Assembly: GCA_020723485.1 (NCBI GenBank)
Contig: DYIU01000003.1
Coordinates: 248,001 to 312,000 of the forward strand
Length of the DNA: 64,000 bases
Direction: 5' to 3'
From: Acidimicrobium ferrooxidans
Lineage (GTDB): Bacteria; Actinomycetota; Geothermincolia; Fen-727; Anoxymicrobiaceae
Part shown: positions 34,523 to 46,330 of the stretch, piece by piece
How the letters are laid out: every line of letters starts with the position of its first letter
Position numbering within the stretch: the stretch's first letter is position 1
The notes under the pieces: model-generated
The model's database searches: none
Seen by the model: the letters and a program-made list of their open reading frames with translations, nothing else
What the model was told of the DNA's origin: nothing
Made by a program: the position numbers and the translations under genes

Positions 34523-35830
34523 CTACGGCTCTACCCTGAGCGCCTCCAGGCGCTCGAATATGACGCCCGACCGGGCGAGCGCGGCCCCGACGTCGAAGCA
34601 CGCCCGCACCTCGTCGGCGGAGAGGTACTGCCCGACCTCCTCGTCGCCCAGCAGGTTTTCGAGGAACTCCCCTTCCTGGTGGACGGCCTTCATCGCGTTT
34701 CGCTGGACCATCTTGTAGGCGTCCTGCCTTGTAGTGCCCTTGTCGACGAGCGCGAGCAGGACTTTCTCGGAGAAGATGAGCCCCCGGGTCAAACCCATGT
34801 TCTGTTCCATCTTCCACGGGTAGACCATCAATCCCTCCAGCACCTCGGTGAATTTGTGGCTGATGTAGTCGAGGAGGATGGTGCTGTCCGGGATTATGAC
34901 CCTCTCGGCTGAGGAATGGCTTATGTCGCGCTCGTGCCAGAGCGCCATGTTCTGCAGTGCGACCGACGCGTTGCCCCGTATGACCCGCGCCAGCCCGCAC
35001 ACCCGCTCGCATATTATCGGGTTGCGCTTGTGGGGCATGGCGGAGGACCCGGTCTGGCCCTCGCGGAACGGCTCCTCGGCCTCCATCACCTCGGTGCGCT
35101 GCAGTCCCCTTATCTCGGTCGCGAACTTCTCGAGCGAGGAGGCCGCGACCGCCAGCGCGCACGAGTACTCGGCGTGCCTGTCGCGCTGCAGCACCTGGGA
35201 GGAGGCCTCGGCCGGCGTGAGGCCGAGCTGCTCGCAGACGTACTTCTCGACGAACGGGTCGACGCTTTCGTACATGCCGACCGCGCCCGATATCTGTCCG
35301 TAGCTGATGACCTCCTTCGCCCGGAGCAGGCGGTCGAGGTTTCGCCTGGTCTCGAACGCCCACACCGCGAGCTTGGCCCCGAACGTGATGGGCTCGGCGT
35401 GTACGCCGTGGCTGCGCCCTATCATGGGGGTGTCGCGGAACTCGAGCGCCCTGCGCTTGATGACCCCGAGCAGGTTGCTGGTGTCCTCGATGAGGATGTC
35501 GGCGGCGTCGCGCATCTGGATGGCGAGCCCCGTGTCGAGTACGTCCGAGGAGGTCATGCCCATGTGCAGCCACCTCGCGGCCGGGCCGATGTTCTCGGCC
35601 AGGTTGTCGAGGAACGCCACCACGTCGTGCCGGGTGCGGGCCTCTATCTCCTTGACCCGGTCTACGTCGAAGCGCGCCTTCTTCTTTATCTCTTCGACGT
35701 CCATTGCCGGGACGAGCCCCAGCTCGCTCATCGCCTCGCACGCGAGCACCTCGACCTGGAGCCACGCCTGCATCTTGGACTCCTCGGTCCAGATCCCGCT
35801 CATCTCCGGAAGGCTGTACCTCTCGATCAT
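34523..35830 (-). CDS. purB: Adenylosuccinate lyase
   Basis: This 435-residue fumarase/aspartase-superfamily enzyme acts twice in purine synthesis, on SAICAR and adenylosuccinate. MIERYSLPEMSGIWTEESKMQAWLQVE, the catalytic His region GRSHGVHAEP, and the signature GSSAMPHKRNPI are intact. It overlaps purE by four bases (ATGA) and precedes purS by 24 bases. Confidence 0.97.
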   Translation of the reverse strand: MIERYSLPEMSGIWTEESKMQAWLQVEVLACEAMSELGLVPAMDVEEIKKKARFDVDRVKEIEARTRHDVVAFLDNLAENIGPAARWLHMGMTSSDVLDTGLAIQMRDAADILIEDTSNLLGVIKRRALEFRDTPMIGRSHGVHAEPITFGAKLAVWAFETRRNLDRLLRAKEVISYGQISGAVGMYESVDPFVEKYVCEQLGLTPAEASSQVLQRDRHAEYSCALAVAASSLEKFATEIRGLQRTEVMEAEEPFREGQTGSSAMPHKRNPIICERVCGLARVIRGNASVALQNMALWHERDISHSSAERVIIPDSTILLDYISHKFTEVLEGLMVYPWKMEQNMGLTRGLIFSEKVLLALVDKGTTRQDAYKMVQRNAMKAVHQEGEFLENLLGDEEVGQYLSADEVRACFDVGAALARSGVIFERLEALRVEP

Positions 35831-36294
35831 TTCCCAGACCCCTCCGCTAGCTCCTGCCGGTACTCCGCGAGCTTCTGCCGGACCGCATCGTCATCGAGCG
35901 CCAGTATCCGCGCGGCGAGAACGGCGGCGTTCTTTGCACCGTTCACCGCGACCGCAGCGACCGGTATGCCAGTCGGCATCTGCACTATCGAGAAGAGGGC
36001 GTCGATGCCCCCGGGCATCCCGGAGTCGAGAGGGACCCCTATGACCGGGAGGTCCGTATAGGACGCGACCACCCCGGGGAGCGCGGCGCTCATACCGGCG
36101 CCCGCGATTATGACACGCGCCCCGGCGGAGGCCGCCTCGTCGACGAGCTGCTTCACCTTCTCGGGGTTCCGGTGCGCCGAGGCCACCTCGAGAGCGCTCG
36201 CGACCCCGAACCTGCCCAGCATCTCACGGCACTGCTCCATGGCGGGGAGGTCGCTCTCGCTCCCCGTGATTATCAAGACCTGTACCGGTTCCAT
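35827..36294 (-). CDS. purE: N5-carboxyaminoimidazole ribonucleotide mutase
   Basis: This 155-residue class I PurE moves the carboxyl group of N5-CAIR to make CAIR. The GSESDLPAM substrate loop, SAHRNPEKV and GAGMSAALPGVVAS motifs are present. No purK is adjacent. It lies between purD and purB in a same-strand purine gene run. Confidence 0.97.
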   Translation of the reverse strand: MEPVQVLIITGSESDLPAMEQCREMLGRFGVASALEVASAHRNPEKVKQLVDEAASAGARVIIAGAGMSAALPGVVASYTDLPVIGVPLDSGMPGGIDALFSIVQMPTGIPVAAVAVNGAKNAAVLAARILALDDDAVRQKLAEYRQELAEGSGK

Positions 36295-36313
36295 CAGAGG
36301 CCAGCCTCCCCTT

Positions 36314-37582
36314 TCACGCCATCGCGCGGTGACCTATGTCCGTCCTGTAGTGCATCCCCTCGAAGCTGATCATCTCGACGGCCTGGTAGGCCAGGCCCCT
36401 GGCCTCGGCGAAGTCGGAGCCGAGCGCAACAACGTTCAGGACCCTGCCTCCCGCGGTAACTACCTTGCCGTCCTCGAGCCGGGTGCCGGCGTGGAACACC
36501 TCGACCTTGGGGTCGGAGGAGGCCGCCTTCAGCCCGGTTATCGGGAAGCCGGTGGTATAGGAGCCGGGGTATCCGCCCGACGCTATCACCACGCACACGC
36601 AGTAGTCGGGCGTCCATTCCATCTCGAGTGAGCCCACGGTCCCATCGATGGTCGCGAGCAGGCCCGGTACCAGGTCGCTTTCGAGCCTGGGGAGAACGAC
36701 CTGGGTCTCGGGGTCTCCGAACCTGACGTTGAACTCGAGCACCTTCGGACCCGAGTCTGTGAGCATCAGTCCCCCGTAGAGCACCCCCCGGTACGGGATG
36801 CCCTCGGCGGCCATCGCATCCACGGTCGCCTTCATGGCGATGCTGTGGATGTGATCCTCGGTCCCGGGGTCGAGGAGCGGCACCGGCGAGTAGGCGCCCA
36901 TTCCCCCGGTGTTGGGACCCTCGTCGTTGTCGTAGGCGCGCTTGTGGTCCTGCGAGGGGACCATGTGTGCGACATCCTTTCCGTCGGAGAGCGAGAGGAT
37001 GGAGACCTCGGGCCCCTCCATGAACTCCTCTACCAGCACACGGCACCCGGCGTCTCCGAAGACCTCGTCCACCATGCACTGCTTGAGCGCGTCGAGCGCG
37101 GCCTGTGTGTCGGGTGCGATTATGACTCCCTTGCCCGCGGCCAGACCATCGGCCTTCACCACGAGCGGCGCCGGGATGCTCAGCACGTGGGCCTTTGCCT
37201 CGTCGTAGTTGTCGAACTGCAGGGCGCGGCCAGTCGGTATGCCGTATCTCTCGAAGAGCGTCTTGGCGAAGCCCTTGCTGCCTTCAAGGCGGGCGGCGCT
37301 GCCGGAGGGGCCGAACACCTTGAGGTTGCGCGACTCGAACTCGTCGACTATCCCGGACACGAGCGGGGCCTCCGGCCCGACCACTGTCAGGTCGACGCCG
37401 CGCTCGGCCGCGATGTCAGCAACCGCGGCCGGGTCGCTCACCCCGGCCTTCACGCACTCGCCCATCTGCTCCATGCCGCCGTTACCCGGGACAAACACGA
37501 TGTCGCCGACCAGCGGGCTCTGCGAGATCTTCCATGCCAGGGTGTGCTCCCTGCCCCCGCTGCCGACGATCATCACCTTCAT
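36314..37582 (-). CDS. purD: Phosphoribosylamine-glycine ligase
   Basis: This 422-residue ATP-grasp enzyme joins phosphoribosylamine and glycine. MKVMIVGSGGREHTL marks the N terminus; ATP-grasp segments VVKADGLAAGKGVIIA and NVRFGDPETQVVLPR are intact. The ATG at 37580-37582 has AGGAG upstream; the frame beyond it crosses the REP-7 repeats and is not coding. Confidence 0.97.
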   Translation of the reverse strand: MKVMIVGSGGREHTLAWKISQSPLVGDIVFVPGNGGMEQMGECVKAGVSDPAAVADIAAERGVDLTVVGPEAPLVSGIVDEFESRNLKVFGPSGSAARLEGSKGFAKTLFERYGIPTGRALQFDNYDEAKAHVLSIPAPLVVKADGLAAGKGVIIAPDTQAALDALKQCMVDEVFGDAGCRVLVEEFMEGPEVSILSLSDGKDVAHMVPSQDHKRAYDNDEGPNTGGMGAYSPVPLLDPGTEDHIHSIAMKATVDAMAAEGIPYRGVLYGGLMLTDSGPKVLEFNVRFGDPETQVVLPRLESDLVPGLLATIDGTVGSLEMEWTPDYCVCVVIASGGYPGSYTTGFPITGLKAASSDPKVEVFHAGTRLEDGKVVTAGGRVLNVVALGSDFAEARGLAYQAVEMISFEGMHYRTDIGHRAMA

Positions 37583-37610
37583 CGCTATCTCCTGCGCTCC
37601 TCGAGTTACC

Positions 37611-37680
37611 GGGGCTCCAGCCCCGTCCGCCGACCGGAGGTCGGCGCTACGGCCCATGCCGACCGGAGGTCGGCGCTACG
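37611..37680. repeat. REP-7 palindrome array between purD and purA
   Basis: A GGGGCTCCAGCCCC hairpin (37611-37624) is followed by two identical 23-base units at 37629-37651 and 37658-37680, each containing the palindrome CCGACCGGAGGTCGG and ending in CGCTACG. The second unit ends one base before the purA stop codon. Decayed relatives occur at 45619-45689. Confidence 0.9.
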
Positions 37681-37681
37681 T

Positions 37682-39070
<1,389 letters not shown>

Positions 39071-39108
39071 CTACTATATCACGGGGGGACCGCCGGGAAA
39101 GGGCGTTT

Positions 39109-40494
39109 CTACGAGTTCTTCTTCTCGCGTTTGAGGATGGACTCGGCGGCCAGGAATCCGGACGCGGAGGCCTGCACGAGGCCCCGGGTGATGCCCACCC
39201 CGTCGCCCGCGCCGAACATGTTACGGACCTCGCTCTCGAGGCCCGAGGTCACCTTGAGGCGGGAGCTGTAGAACTTGACCTCGATCCCGTAGAGCAGGGT
39301 GTTGCGCGAGAAAACTCCGGGCGTCAGCGTGTCGAGCGCGGAGAGCATCTCCAGTATGTCGGAGAGGTACCTGAACGGCAGGACCAGGCTCAGGTCGCCG
39401 GGCGTGGCCTCCGTGAGCGTGGGCTTGACGGTGCTCCGGGCGATGCGCTTGGGGTTGGAGCGGCGTCCCACCAGGAGGTCGCCCACCCGCTGGACCAGGA
39501 TGCCGTCTCCCAGGAGGTTCGCGAGCCTCGCGATGTACTTGCCGTAGGCGATGGGCTCGCGGAACGGCTCGGTGAAGCGCTTGTCCACCAGCAGGGCGAA
39601 GTTGGTGTTCTCAGTCTTGGCCTCGGCGAAGGAGTGGCCGTTCACCGTGAGGACCTCGTCGTAGTACTCCTTGATCACCTCGCCGTTCGGGTTCATGCAG
39701 AACGTGCGGACGCGATCCTCCGACGCCTTGGAGAAGTACACGAGCTTGGGCTCGTAGAGGGCGTCGGTGAGCGGGGCCATCACGACGGCAGGCACCTCGA
39801 CGCGCACCCCGATGTCGACCATGTTGCTGTTCCGGGAGAGGCCCATCGCCTCGGCGGTCTCGTCGAACCACTCAGCGCCGCTGCGGCCCGGCGCGACCAC
39901 CAGGTACCGGCAGTCGAAGCGCTGGCCGGAGTCGGTGGTGATCCCGGCGACCGCGCCGTCCTTCACGCGGATGCGCTCGACCCGGGTCTTCATCATGATG
40001 TCGCAGCGGCCCTCCAGCTCCTGCTGCATGGCGGAGAGCACCTTCGGGCAGAACTCGGTGCCCATGTGGCGTACGCGGGCTGGGACCAGAAGGAGGTCGG
40101 CCTTGACGGCCTCGCGCGCTATCTCGCTCGTCTTCTCCTCGTCGTCGCCGAACGTCCGCGCGGGCGCGCCGAACTCGATGTAGGTCTGGTCGACCTTCTC
40201 GATGAGCGCGTCCGCCTTCTTGCGCGAGACGTACTCGGCCAGCCAGCCGCCGATGTCGCTCGAGAGCGTGAGCTTGCCGTCGCTGAAGGCCCCGGCGCCG
40301 CCCCACCCGCTCATCGTCGCGCACGGCTGGCACCTGCGGCACTGCCCCTCCGGGGAGGGGCATTTCCTCTTCTTGAGCCCCTCACCCTTGTCCACGATGA
40401 GGACCTTGAGGTCCGAGCCCCGGGTGAGCCCCAGCGCGCAGAAGATGCCGGCCGGCCCGGCTCCTATGATTATCACGTCGTACTTCTTCGCCAT
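39109..40494 (-). CDS. FAD-dependent dehydrogenase (COG2509-like)
   Basis: This 461-residue flavoprotein starts with a dinucleotide-binding motif (YDVIIIGAGPAGIFCALGL) and has a Cys-rich loop (KCPSPEGQCRRCQPC) plus MSGWGGAGAFSDGKL, features of the uncharacterised FAD-dependent dehydrogenase group. A C-terminal GAGDGVGITRGLVQASASG completes the FAD site. Substrate and electron partner are unknown; the four cysteines could hold a cluster or form a redox pair. It follows the REP-1 element after hspR. Confidence 0.8.
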   Translation of the reverse strand: MAKKYDVIIIGAGPAGIFCALGLTRGSDLKVLIVDKGEGLKKRKCPSPEGQCRRCQPCATMSGWGGAGAFSDGKLTLSSDIGGWLAEYVSRKKADALIEKVDQTYIEFGAPARTFGDDEEKTSEIAREAVKADLLLVPARVRHMGTEFCPKVLSAMQQELEGRCDIMMKTRVERIRVKDGAVAGITTDSGQRFDCRYLVVAPGRSGAEWFDETAEAMGLSRNSNMVDIGVRVEVPAVVMAPLTDALYEPKLVYFSKASEDRVRTFCMNPNGEVIKEYYDEVLTVNGHSFAEAKTENTNFALLVDKRFTEPFREPIAYGKYIARLANLLGDGILVQRVGDLLVGRRSNPKRIARSTVKPTLTEATPGDLSLVLPFRYLSDILEMLSALDTLTPGVFSRNTLLYGIEVKFYSSRLKVTSGLESEVRNMFGAGDGVGITRGLVQASASGFLAAESILKREKKNS

Positions 40495-40554
40495 CTCAGG
40501 TCTTTCGTCCAGTCACCAATACTCTTATCGTCCCCGGCCAGCCAGCAGTGTAAC

Positions 40555-40647
40555 GCAACAACGGGGTCAGGTCACTTTGTTGCGTTTTCCAGATCGCATA
40601 TACGAGGCTGGAAGAAAACGCAACAAAGTGACCTGACCCCGTTGTGC
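40555..40647. repeat. REP-1 palindrome between hspR and the FAD gene
   Basis: The 93-base element has near-perfect arms around a short loop; the arm ends read GCGTTTTC instead of the GCATTT of other copies, and both arms carry the change. It ends four bases from the hspR stop. Confidence 0.93.
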
Positions 40648-40651
40648 ACTT

Positions 40652-41044
40652 CTAGCGGCGCTTGCGGATGACGAGGCTCGCGGGCGGCCTCGTGGATAGC
40701 GCGACCTGCTTCTTGAGGCCCTGCATCTGCTCCATCAGGCGTACGTGCGCCTCCGCAACCTCGGCCTCCATCGCCGAGACGCGCTCGCGGAGCGAGCTTA
40801 TCTCGTCCTCCATCTCGAGGACCATGCGTACACCAGAGAGGTTGAGCCCCTCACTCTGGGTGAGCTCCTGGATGCGCCTGAGCCTCTCGATGTCCTCGTC
40901 GGAGTACCGCCGCCTGTTCTTGGGGGTGCGCTCCGGGCTGAGGAGCCCCTTGCGCTCGTACATCCTGAGCGTCTGCGGGTGCACCTCGGCGAGCCTCGCG
41001 GCCACGCTTATTATGTAGAGTCCCTGTTTCTGGTCCTTCTCCAT
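40652..41044 (-). CDS. hspR: Heat-shock repressor HspR (MerR family)
   Basis: This 130-residue regulator has the MerR winged helix at its N terminus (YIISVAARLAEVHPQTLRMYERKGLLSPERTPKNRRRYSDEDIERL) and a C-terminal coiled coil (about residues 75-110). HspR binds HAIR operators and represses the dnaK operon. It is the last heat-shock gene of the operon, as in Streptomyces and mycobacteria, and a HAIR-like operator is found before dnaK. Confidence 0.95.
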   Translation of the reverse strand: MEKDQKQGLYIISVAARLAEVHPQTLRMYERKGLLSPERTPKNRRRYSDEDIERLRRIQELTQSEGLNLSGVRMVLEMEDEISSLRERVSAMEAEVAEAHVRLMEQMQGLKKQVALSTRPPASLVIRKRR

Positions 41045-41057
41045 CTATCTTCACCTC

Positions 41058-41150
41058 GCAACAAGGGGTCAGGTCACTTTGTTGCATTTACCACCAACTG
41101 CTGAATCAGGCTCTCTGAAATGCAACAAAGTGACCTGACCCCGATGTTGC
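41058..41150. repeat. REP-1 palindrome between dnaJ and hspR
   Basis: A 93-base copy with arms of about 32-33 bases identical to the 3.8-kb element in the core. It ends three bases from the dnaJ stop codon. Confidence 0.94.
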
Positions 41151-41153
41151 ATT

Positions 41154-42293
41154 TCAGCCGAGGAAGGAGCGTACGTCCTTGCGCTCGACCTCCTCCAGCT
41201 TCTCGATGGCCTCGCGTTCCTTCTTGTCGAGCTTCTCCGGGACCACGACCTTCGCGGTCACTATCATGTCGCCGTGGCCTTTGCCCTTGAGCTTCGGGGC
41301 CCCCTTGCCCCGCAGGCGGAACTTCCTCCCGCTCTGGGTCCCGGCCGGTATCTTGAGCTTTACCTTGCCGTCAACAGTCGGTATCTCCACCTGGGTGCCG
41401 AGCGCCGCCTCCGAGAACGTGAGCGGCAGGTCCATGGTGACGTTGGCTCCGCTTCTGCCCAGGTACGGGTGCTTCTCGACCTTCGCCACCACGTACAGGT
41501 CGCCCGAAGGACCGTCGCCCCTGCCGGGCTCGCCCTTTCCCCTGAACTTGATCTTCTGTCCGTCGACGACCCCCGGCGGGATGCGCACCCTGGTCTTTTT
41601 CGGCTTGCGCTGGAACCCGGCCCCCTGGCAGGTCGGGCACGGGTTCTGGATTATGGTGCCCCGCCCGGCGCACGTGGGGCACGGCCTGGATAGGCCGAAC
41701 ATGCCCTGGCTCTCCGCGACGGAGCCGCGACCGCCGCATGTAGGACAGGTATCAGGCAGTGTGCCCGGCGCGGACCCGAGCCCGCTGCACGTCGGACAGG
41801 CCGCGTTGCGGTCCATCGTTATCGGCACCTCGGCGCCCTTCAGCGCGTCGTCGAACGACATGTTGACAGTGACCTCGTAGTCGTTGCCGCGCTGGCCCCT
41901 CCGGCCGCCGCGCTGGGCCCTCTGGCCGCCCATGCCGCCGCCGAACAGGTTGAATATGTCCCCGAGGTCTCCCAGGTCTCCGGAGTAGGTGAACCCCTGG
42001 CCGCCGCCGAAGTTGAACCCCCCGAAGTCGGACGGGCCGTAGGCCCCCCCGCCCGGGCCGTAGGCGCCTGACTCGGCGAACAGCCTCCCGGAGTCGTAGT
42101 CGGCCTTCTTCTTTTCGTCGCTCAGGACCTCGTAGGCCTCGCCGATCTCCTTGAACTTCTCTTCGGCTTCCTTGTTGCCCTGGTTCTTGTCCGGGTGGTA
42201 CTCGTGCGCGAGCTTGCGGTACGCCTTCTTGATGTCGTCCTTGCTCGAGTCTTTCGAGACCCCGAGTGTCTTGTAGTAGTCCTTACCGTTCAA
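41154..42293 (-). CDS. dnaJ: Chaperone protein DnaJ
   Basis: This 379-residue type I Hsp40 has a J domain with the HPD motif ([12 protein letters not shown]), a Gly-rich linker (about residues 75-115), four CxxCxGxG zinc repeats ([32 protein letters not shown]), and C-terminal substrate-binding domains. It stimulates DnaK. A TTG start at 42291-42293 follows GAGG. Confidence 0.97.
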   Translation of the reverse strand: MNGKDYYKTLGVSKDSSKDDIKKAYRKLAHEYHPDKNQGNKEAEEKFKEIGEAYEVLSDEKKKADYDSGRLFAESGAYGPGGGAYGPSDFGGFNFGGGQGFTYSGDLGDLGDIFNLFGGGMGGQRAQRGGRRGQRGNDYEVTVNMSFDDALKGAEVPITMDRNAACPTCSGLGSAPGTLPDTCPTCGGRGSVAESQGMFGLSRPCPTCAGRGTIIQNPCPTCQGAGFQRKPKKTRVRIPPGVVDGQKIKFRGKGEPGRGDGPSGDLYVVAKVEKHPYLGRSGANVTMDLPLTFSEAALGTQVEIPTVDGKVKLKIPAGTQSGRKFRLRGKGAPKLKGKGHGDMIVTAKVVVPEKLDKKEREAIEKLEEVERKDVRSFLG

Positions 42294-42311
42294 ATGCCCT
42301 CACATCCGCTT

Positions 42312-42372
42312 AAACTGGGGTCAGGCCTGGTTTTTAAAGTCGGATTTAAAAAACCGGCCTGACCCCGGTTTT
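42312..42372. repeat. REP-5 palindrome between grpE and dnaJ
   Basis: Arms of 27 bases (one contains GGGGTCAGGCC) pair almost perfectly around a six-base loop. The GGGGTCAG core is shared with REP-1 and REP-2. It ends two bases from the grpE stop codon. Confidence 0.9.
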
Positions 42373-42374
42373 AA

Positions 42375-42962
42375 CTACTGCTTTACCGGGCAGGAGACCC
42401 GCACCATCGCCGGCCTGAGCAGGACCCCGGAGAAGCGGTACCCCTTCTGTATGACGTCGAGGACCGTGTCCTCCGGGCACTCGTCGGTCTCCACCACCAT
42501 CATCGCCTCGTGGTGCTCCGGGTCGAACGGCTCCCCCGCGGGGTCTATGACCTCGAGGCCCTCCCGCTCGAGCGTCGCGACCATCAGCTCGAGAACCTTC
42601 TCGATGCCCTCCTTGAGCCCCGCGGAACCTTTGTCATCAGCGCTGGCGAGCGCCCTCTCCAGGTTGTCGATGACCGGGAGGAGCTTCTTGACCAGGCCCG
42701 CCTCGGCCGTCTCCAGGATGTGCGTCTGCTCTTTTATCATGCGCTTGCGGTAGTTGTCGAAGTCCGCCTTGAGCCTCATCAGGCTGTCGAGCAGCTCCGC
42801 GTTCCGGGCTGCGAGCCCCTCGGCGTCACCCGGCGCGGGAGCCCCGGCGCCCTCGACCTCTCCGGCCTGAGCGCCCTCGGCGGGATCGGGCATCACCTCG
42901 CCCTCCACGACCTCGACCTCGATATCGCCGTTGTCTCTTCCGCTGTCCTTGGCCTTGCTCAT
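42375..42962 (-). CDS. grpE: Nucleotide exchange factor GrpE
   Basis: This 195-residue DnaK co-chaperone has an acidic, Ala/Pro-rich N-terminal 50 residues, a long central helix (LLDSLMRLKADFDNYRKRM) and the C-terminal beta wing (EPFDPEHHEAMMVVETDECPEDTVLDVIQKGY). The ATG at 42960-42962 has AAGGTG upstream. It lies between hsp20 and dnaJ. Confidence 0.96.
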   Translation of the reverse strand: MSKAKDSGRDNGDIEVEVVEGEVMPDPAEGAQAGEVEGAGAPAPGDAEGLAARNAELLDSLMRLKADFDNYRKRMIKEQTHILETAEAGLVKKLLPVIDNLERALASADDKGSAGLKEGIEKVLELMVATLEREGLEVIDPAGEPFDPEHHEAMMVVETDECPEDTVLDVIQKGYRFSGVLLRPAMVRVSCPVKQ

Positions 42963-42977
42963 CTTGTCACCTTATAG

Positions 42978-43017
42978 TCACCGGTTACGGTGAGCGGCGG
43001 GAGCGAGTCCCGCCGCT
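42978..43017. other. Two adjacent hairpins between hsp20 and grpE
   Basis: TCACCG-GTTA-CGGTGA (42978-42993) is followed by a perfect 9-bp stem GCGGCGGGA/TCCCGCCGC (42994-43016). Neither is followed by a T run on the minus strand, so they look like mRNA-stability or attenuation hairpins rather than a terminator. Confidence 0.7.
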
Positions 43018-43053
43018 GCGCCTGGAACCTCTCGAAGCAGCCGCTCGTCACGG

Positions 43054-43539
43054 CTACTTCTTCGCTTTCTTGTCTTCGTCGGGCTTGCTCTCGACACTCA
43101 CAGGTATGCTCTTGGGCTTCTTGGGCTCGGTCTTCGGGATCGTCACCTTGAGCACCCCGTTGTCGTAGCCCGCTTTGACCTTGTCCGCGTCGATGTCCGC
43201 CGGCAGGCGCACCGCCCTGGTGAACACTCCGTACGCGCGCTCGACCCGGTGGTAGTTCTCCTCCTGGACCTCTTTCTCGAGCCTGCGCTCGCCCCTGAGG
43301 GTGAGGACCCCGTCGTCGACCGATACGTCGATGTTCTCCGCGTCGATGCCGGGAAGCTCGGCCTCGACCACGAACGCGTCTGCGGTCTCGTAAATGTCGA
43401 CCGCGGGTGCCCAGGTGCCGGTCTCGGCCAGGGACTTCTGCGTACCCTCGCTCCCGAGCCAGCTCCTCCGGAAGAGCCTGTTTAGGTCTTCCTGGGCGCC
43501 GAGGAAAGCGTCGAACGGATCCCATCTCACAATCGCCAT
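43054..43539 (-). CDS. Small heat-shock protein (Hsp20/alpha-crystallin)
   Basis: This 161-residue chaperone has the alpha-crystallin domain from about residue 45 (PAVDIYETADAFVVEAELPGI) to about 140, with the conserved GVLT and the AYGVFTRAVRLP segment, and a Lys-rich tail with the IPV motif. It binds unfolding proteins without ATP. Its place between dnaK and grpE inside the operon is unusual compared with the standard dnaK-grpE-dnaJ-hspR order. Confidence 0.95.
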   Translation of the reverse strand: MAIVRWDPFDAFLGAQEDLNRLFRRSWLGSEGTQKSLAETGTWAPAVDIYETADAFVVEAELPGIDAENIDVSVDDGVLTLRGERRLEKEVQEENYHRVERAYGVFTRAVRLPADIDADKVKAGYDNGVLKVTIPKTEPKKPKSIPVSVESKPDEDKKAKK

Positions 43540-43568
43540 TTACAATCACTCCCTTCCACTATCTCTAT

Positions 43569-43595
43569 GCGGTTAACACGAACCTGCGTAACCGC
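43569..43595. other. Hairpin between dnaK and hsp20
   Basis: GCGGTTA and TAACCGC pair around a 13-base loop. No T run follows, so it is not a classical terminator; it may stabilise the dnaK 3' end. Confidence 0.5.
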
Positions 43596-43599
43596 GCCT

Positions 43600-45441
<1,842 letters not shown>

Positions 45442-45496
45442 TTTGCAACCACTCCTTATACTAGAATCTGTGCTTTACTAAGTTAAGCCTGTGTAT

Positions 45497-45526
45497 ATGA
45501 TATAACTTGAGTCTCCTATTGTCAAG
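45497..45526 (-). promoter_or_regulatory. dnaK promoter overlapped by a HAIR operator
   Basis: On the minus strand TTGACA (45520-45525) and TATCAT (45497-45502) are 17 bases apart. The plus-strand CTTGAGT (45506-45512), N7, TGTCAAG (45520-45526) matches the HAIR consensus CTTGAGT-N7-ACTCAAG in 12 of 14 positions and covers the -35/-10 spacer. HspR should bind here and repress the operon. Confidence 0.8.
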
Positions 45527-45529
45527 TTT

Positions 45530-45893
45530 GATATTTCCCCCATTTTCCTTCGTAAATCCACGCCGGGAGACGTGCCATTAACCCCAATTCCACGCCGGGA
45601 CAGCGATTCCTGCCTCTAGCTCCGACCTCCGCAGCGCCCACCTCAGGTCGGCTCCGCCGCCTTATGTAGTGCCGAACTCCAGGTCGGCTGCGCCTCCCCC
45701 ACTGAGCTCCTCCCCCGCCGGTCGGGTACAGGCGCCACACCCTTTGAACCCACCTTGCAGTTTGCCGTTGCGCCGGCATTCGATCTGTGCAGTAATTAAG
45801 TAGCAGCCAGGTATTTGGCTTGGACTGCTTGACTCTCGGGAATAGCCCCTGCGATTATTTGCGGGTTGATTAACATTCTCAGGAGGTGACACT
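45530..45893. other. Gap with decayed REP-7 copies
   Basis: The stretch between the dnaK promoter and the ferredoxin gene has no supported gene. CCACGCCGGGA occurs twice (45558-45568 and 45590-45600). Three degenerate REP-7-like units follow at about 45619-45632, 45633-45653 and 45666-45689 (GTAGTGCCGAACTCCAGGTC in the last). The end of the gap holds the ferredoxin ribosome site. Confidence 0.65.
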
Positions 45894-46088
45894 GTGGGAG
45901 AAGCCAGCGACAAGAGACCTACCATCGATGCCGACGAGTGCACCGGTTGTGGTTTGTGCGTGGACGTCTGCGAGCAGGAATGCCTGGACCTCGTCGACGA
46001 CGTGGCGAGCATCACTAACATGGATGCCTGCATCGGCTGCGGCGACTGCTCCGAGGAGTGCCCCGTCGAAGCCATCACCATGGAATAA
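45894..46088 (+). CDS. 2[4Fe-4S] ferredoxin
   Basis: This 64-residue ferredoxin has two cluster motifs, CTGCGLCVDVC and CIGCGDCSEECP, each with the cross-domain Cys. Acidic surface charge fits an electron carrier for oxidoreductases such as IorAB. The GTG start at 45894 has AGGAGG seven bases upstream. It is a single-gene unit with its own terminator. Confidence 0.95.
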   Translation: MGEASDKRPTIDADECTGCGLCVDVCEQECLDLVDDVASITNMDACIGCGDCSEECPVEAITME

Positions 46089-46112
46089 ACACCTCATAAG
46101 CGATCATAGTGG

Positions 46113-46140
46113 AGGCGGGTCCGTGCCCGCCTTCACCTTT
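46113..46140 (+). terminator. Terminator after the ferredoxin gene
   Basis: AGGCGGG and CCCGCCT pair around a TCCGTG loop and are followed by TCACCTTTTG. Confidence 0.7.
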
Positions 46141-46255
46141 TGTACCAGGAGTTGAGGCCCCGGCATGATGCCTGGATTGCTTCTTACTCGGGAGTTGTTT
46201 ACAACAGATTACAATTCCATCAGAACGCAACAGAAAGTTACCCTACAATACTCAT

Positions 46256-46284
46256 TTGACAAATCGATCAAGATGTATGATACT
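46256..46284 (+). promoter_or_regulatory. Predicted sigH promoter
   Basis: A perfect TTGACA (46256-46261) is followed after 17 bases by GATACT (46279-46284), about 45 bases before the chosen TTG start. Confidence 0.5.
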
Positions 46285-46330
46285 TTCGTCGAAAGCGGTA
46301 CAAGATATGCCGCGGCGTTAAGGAGTGGCA

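Noticed and set aside
37629-37680. Two identical 23-bp units with a 6-bp spacer, possible CRISPR
   Set aside because: Only two units, the spacer is too short, the unit is a palindrome with decayed relatives elsewhere, and no cas genes are near. It is a REP array.
42959-43549. 196-residue minus-strand frame over hsp20
   Set aside because: Arg/Gly-rich out-of-frame reading of hsp20; the alpha-crystallin protein in the other frame is clear.
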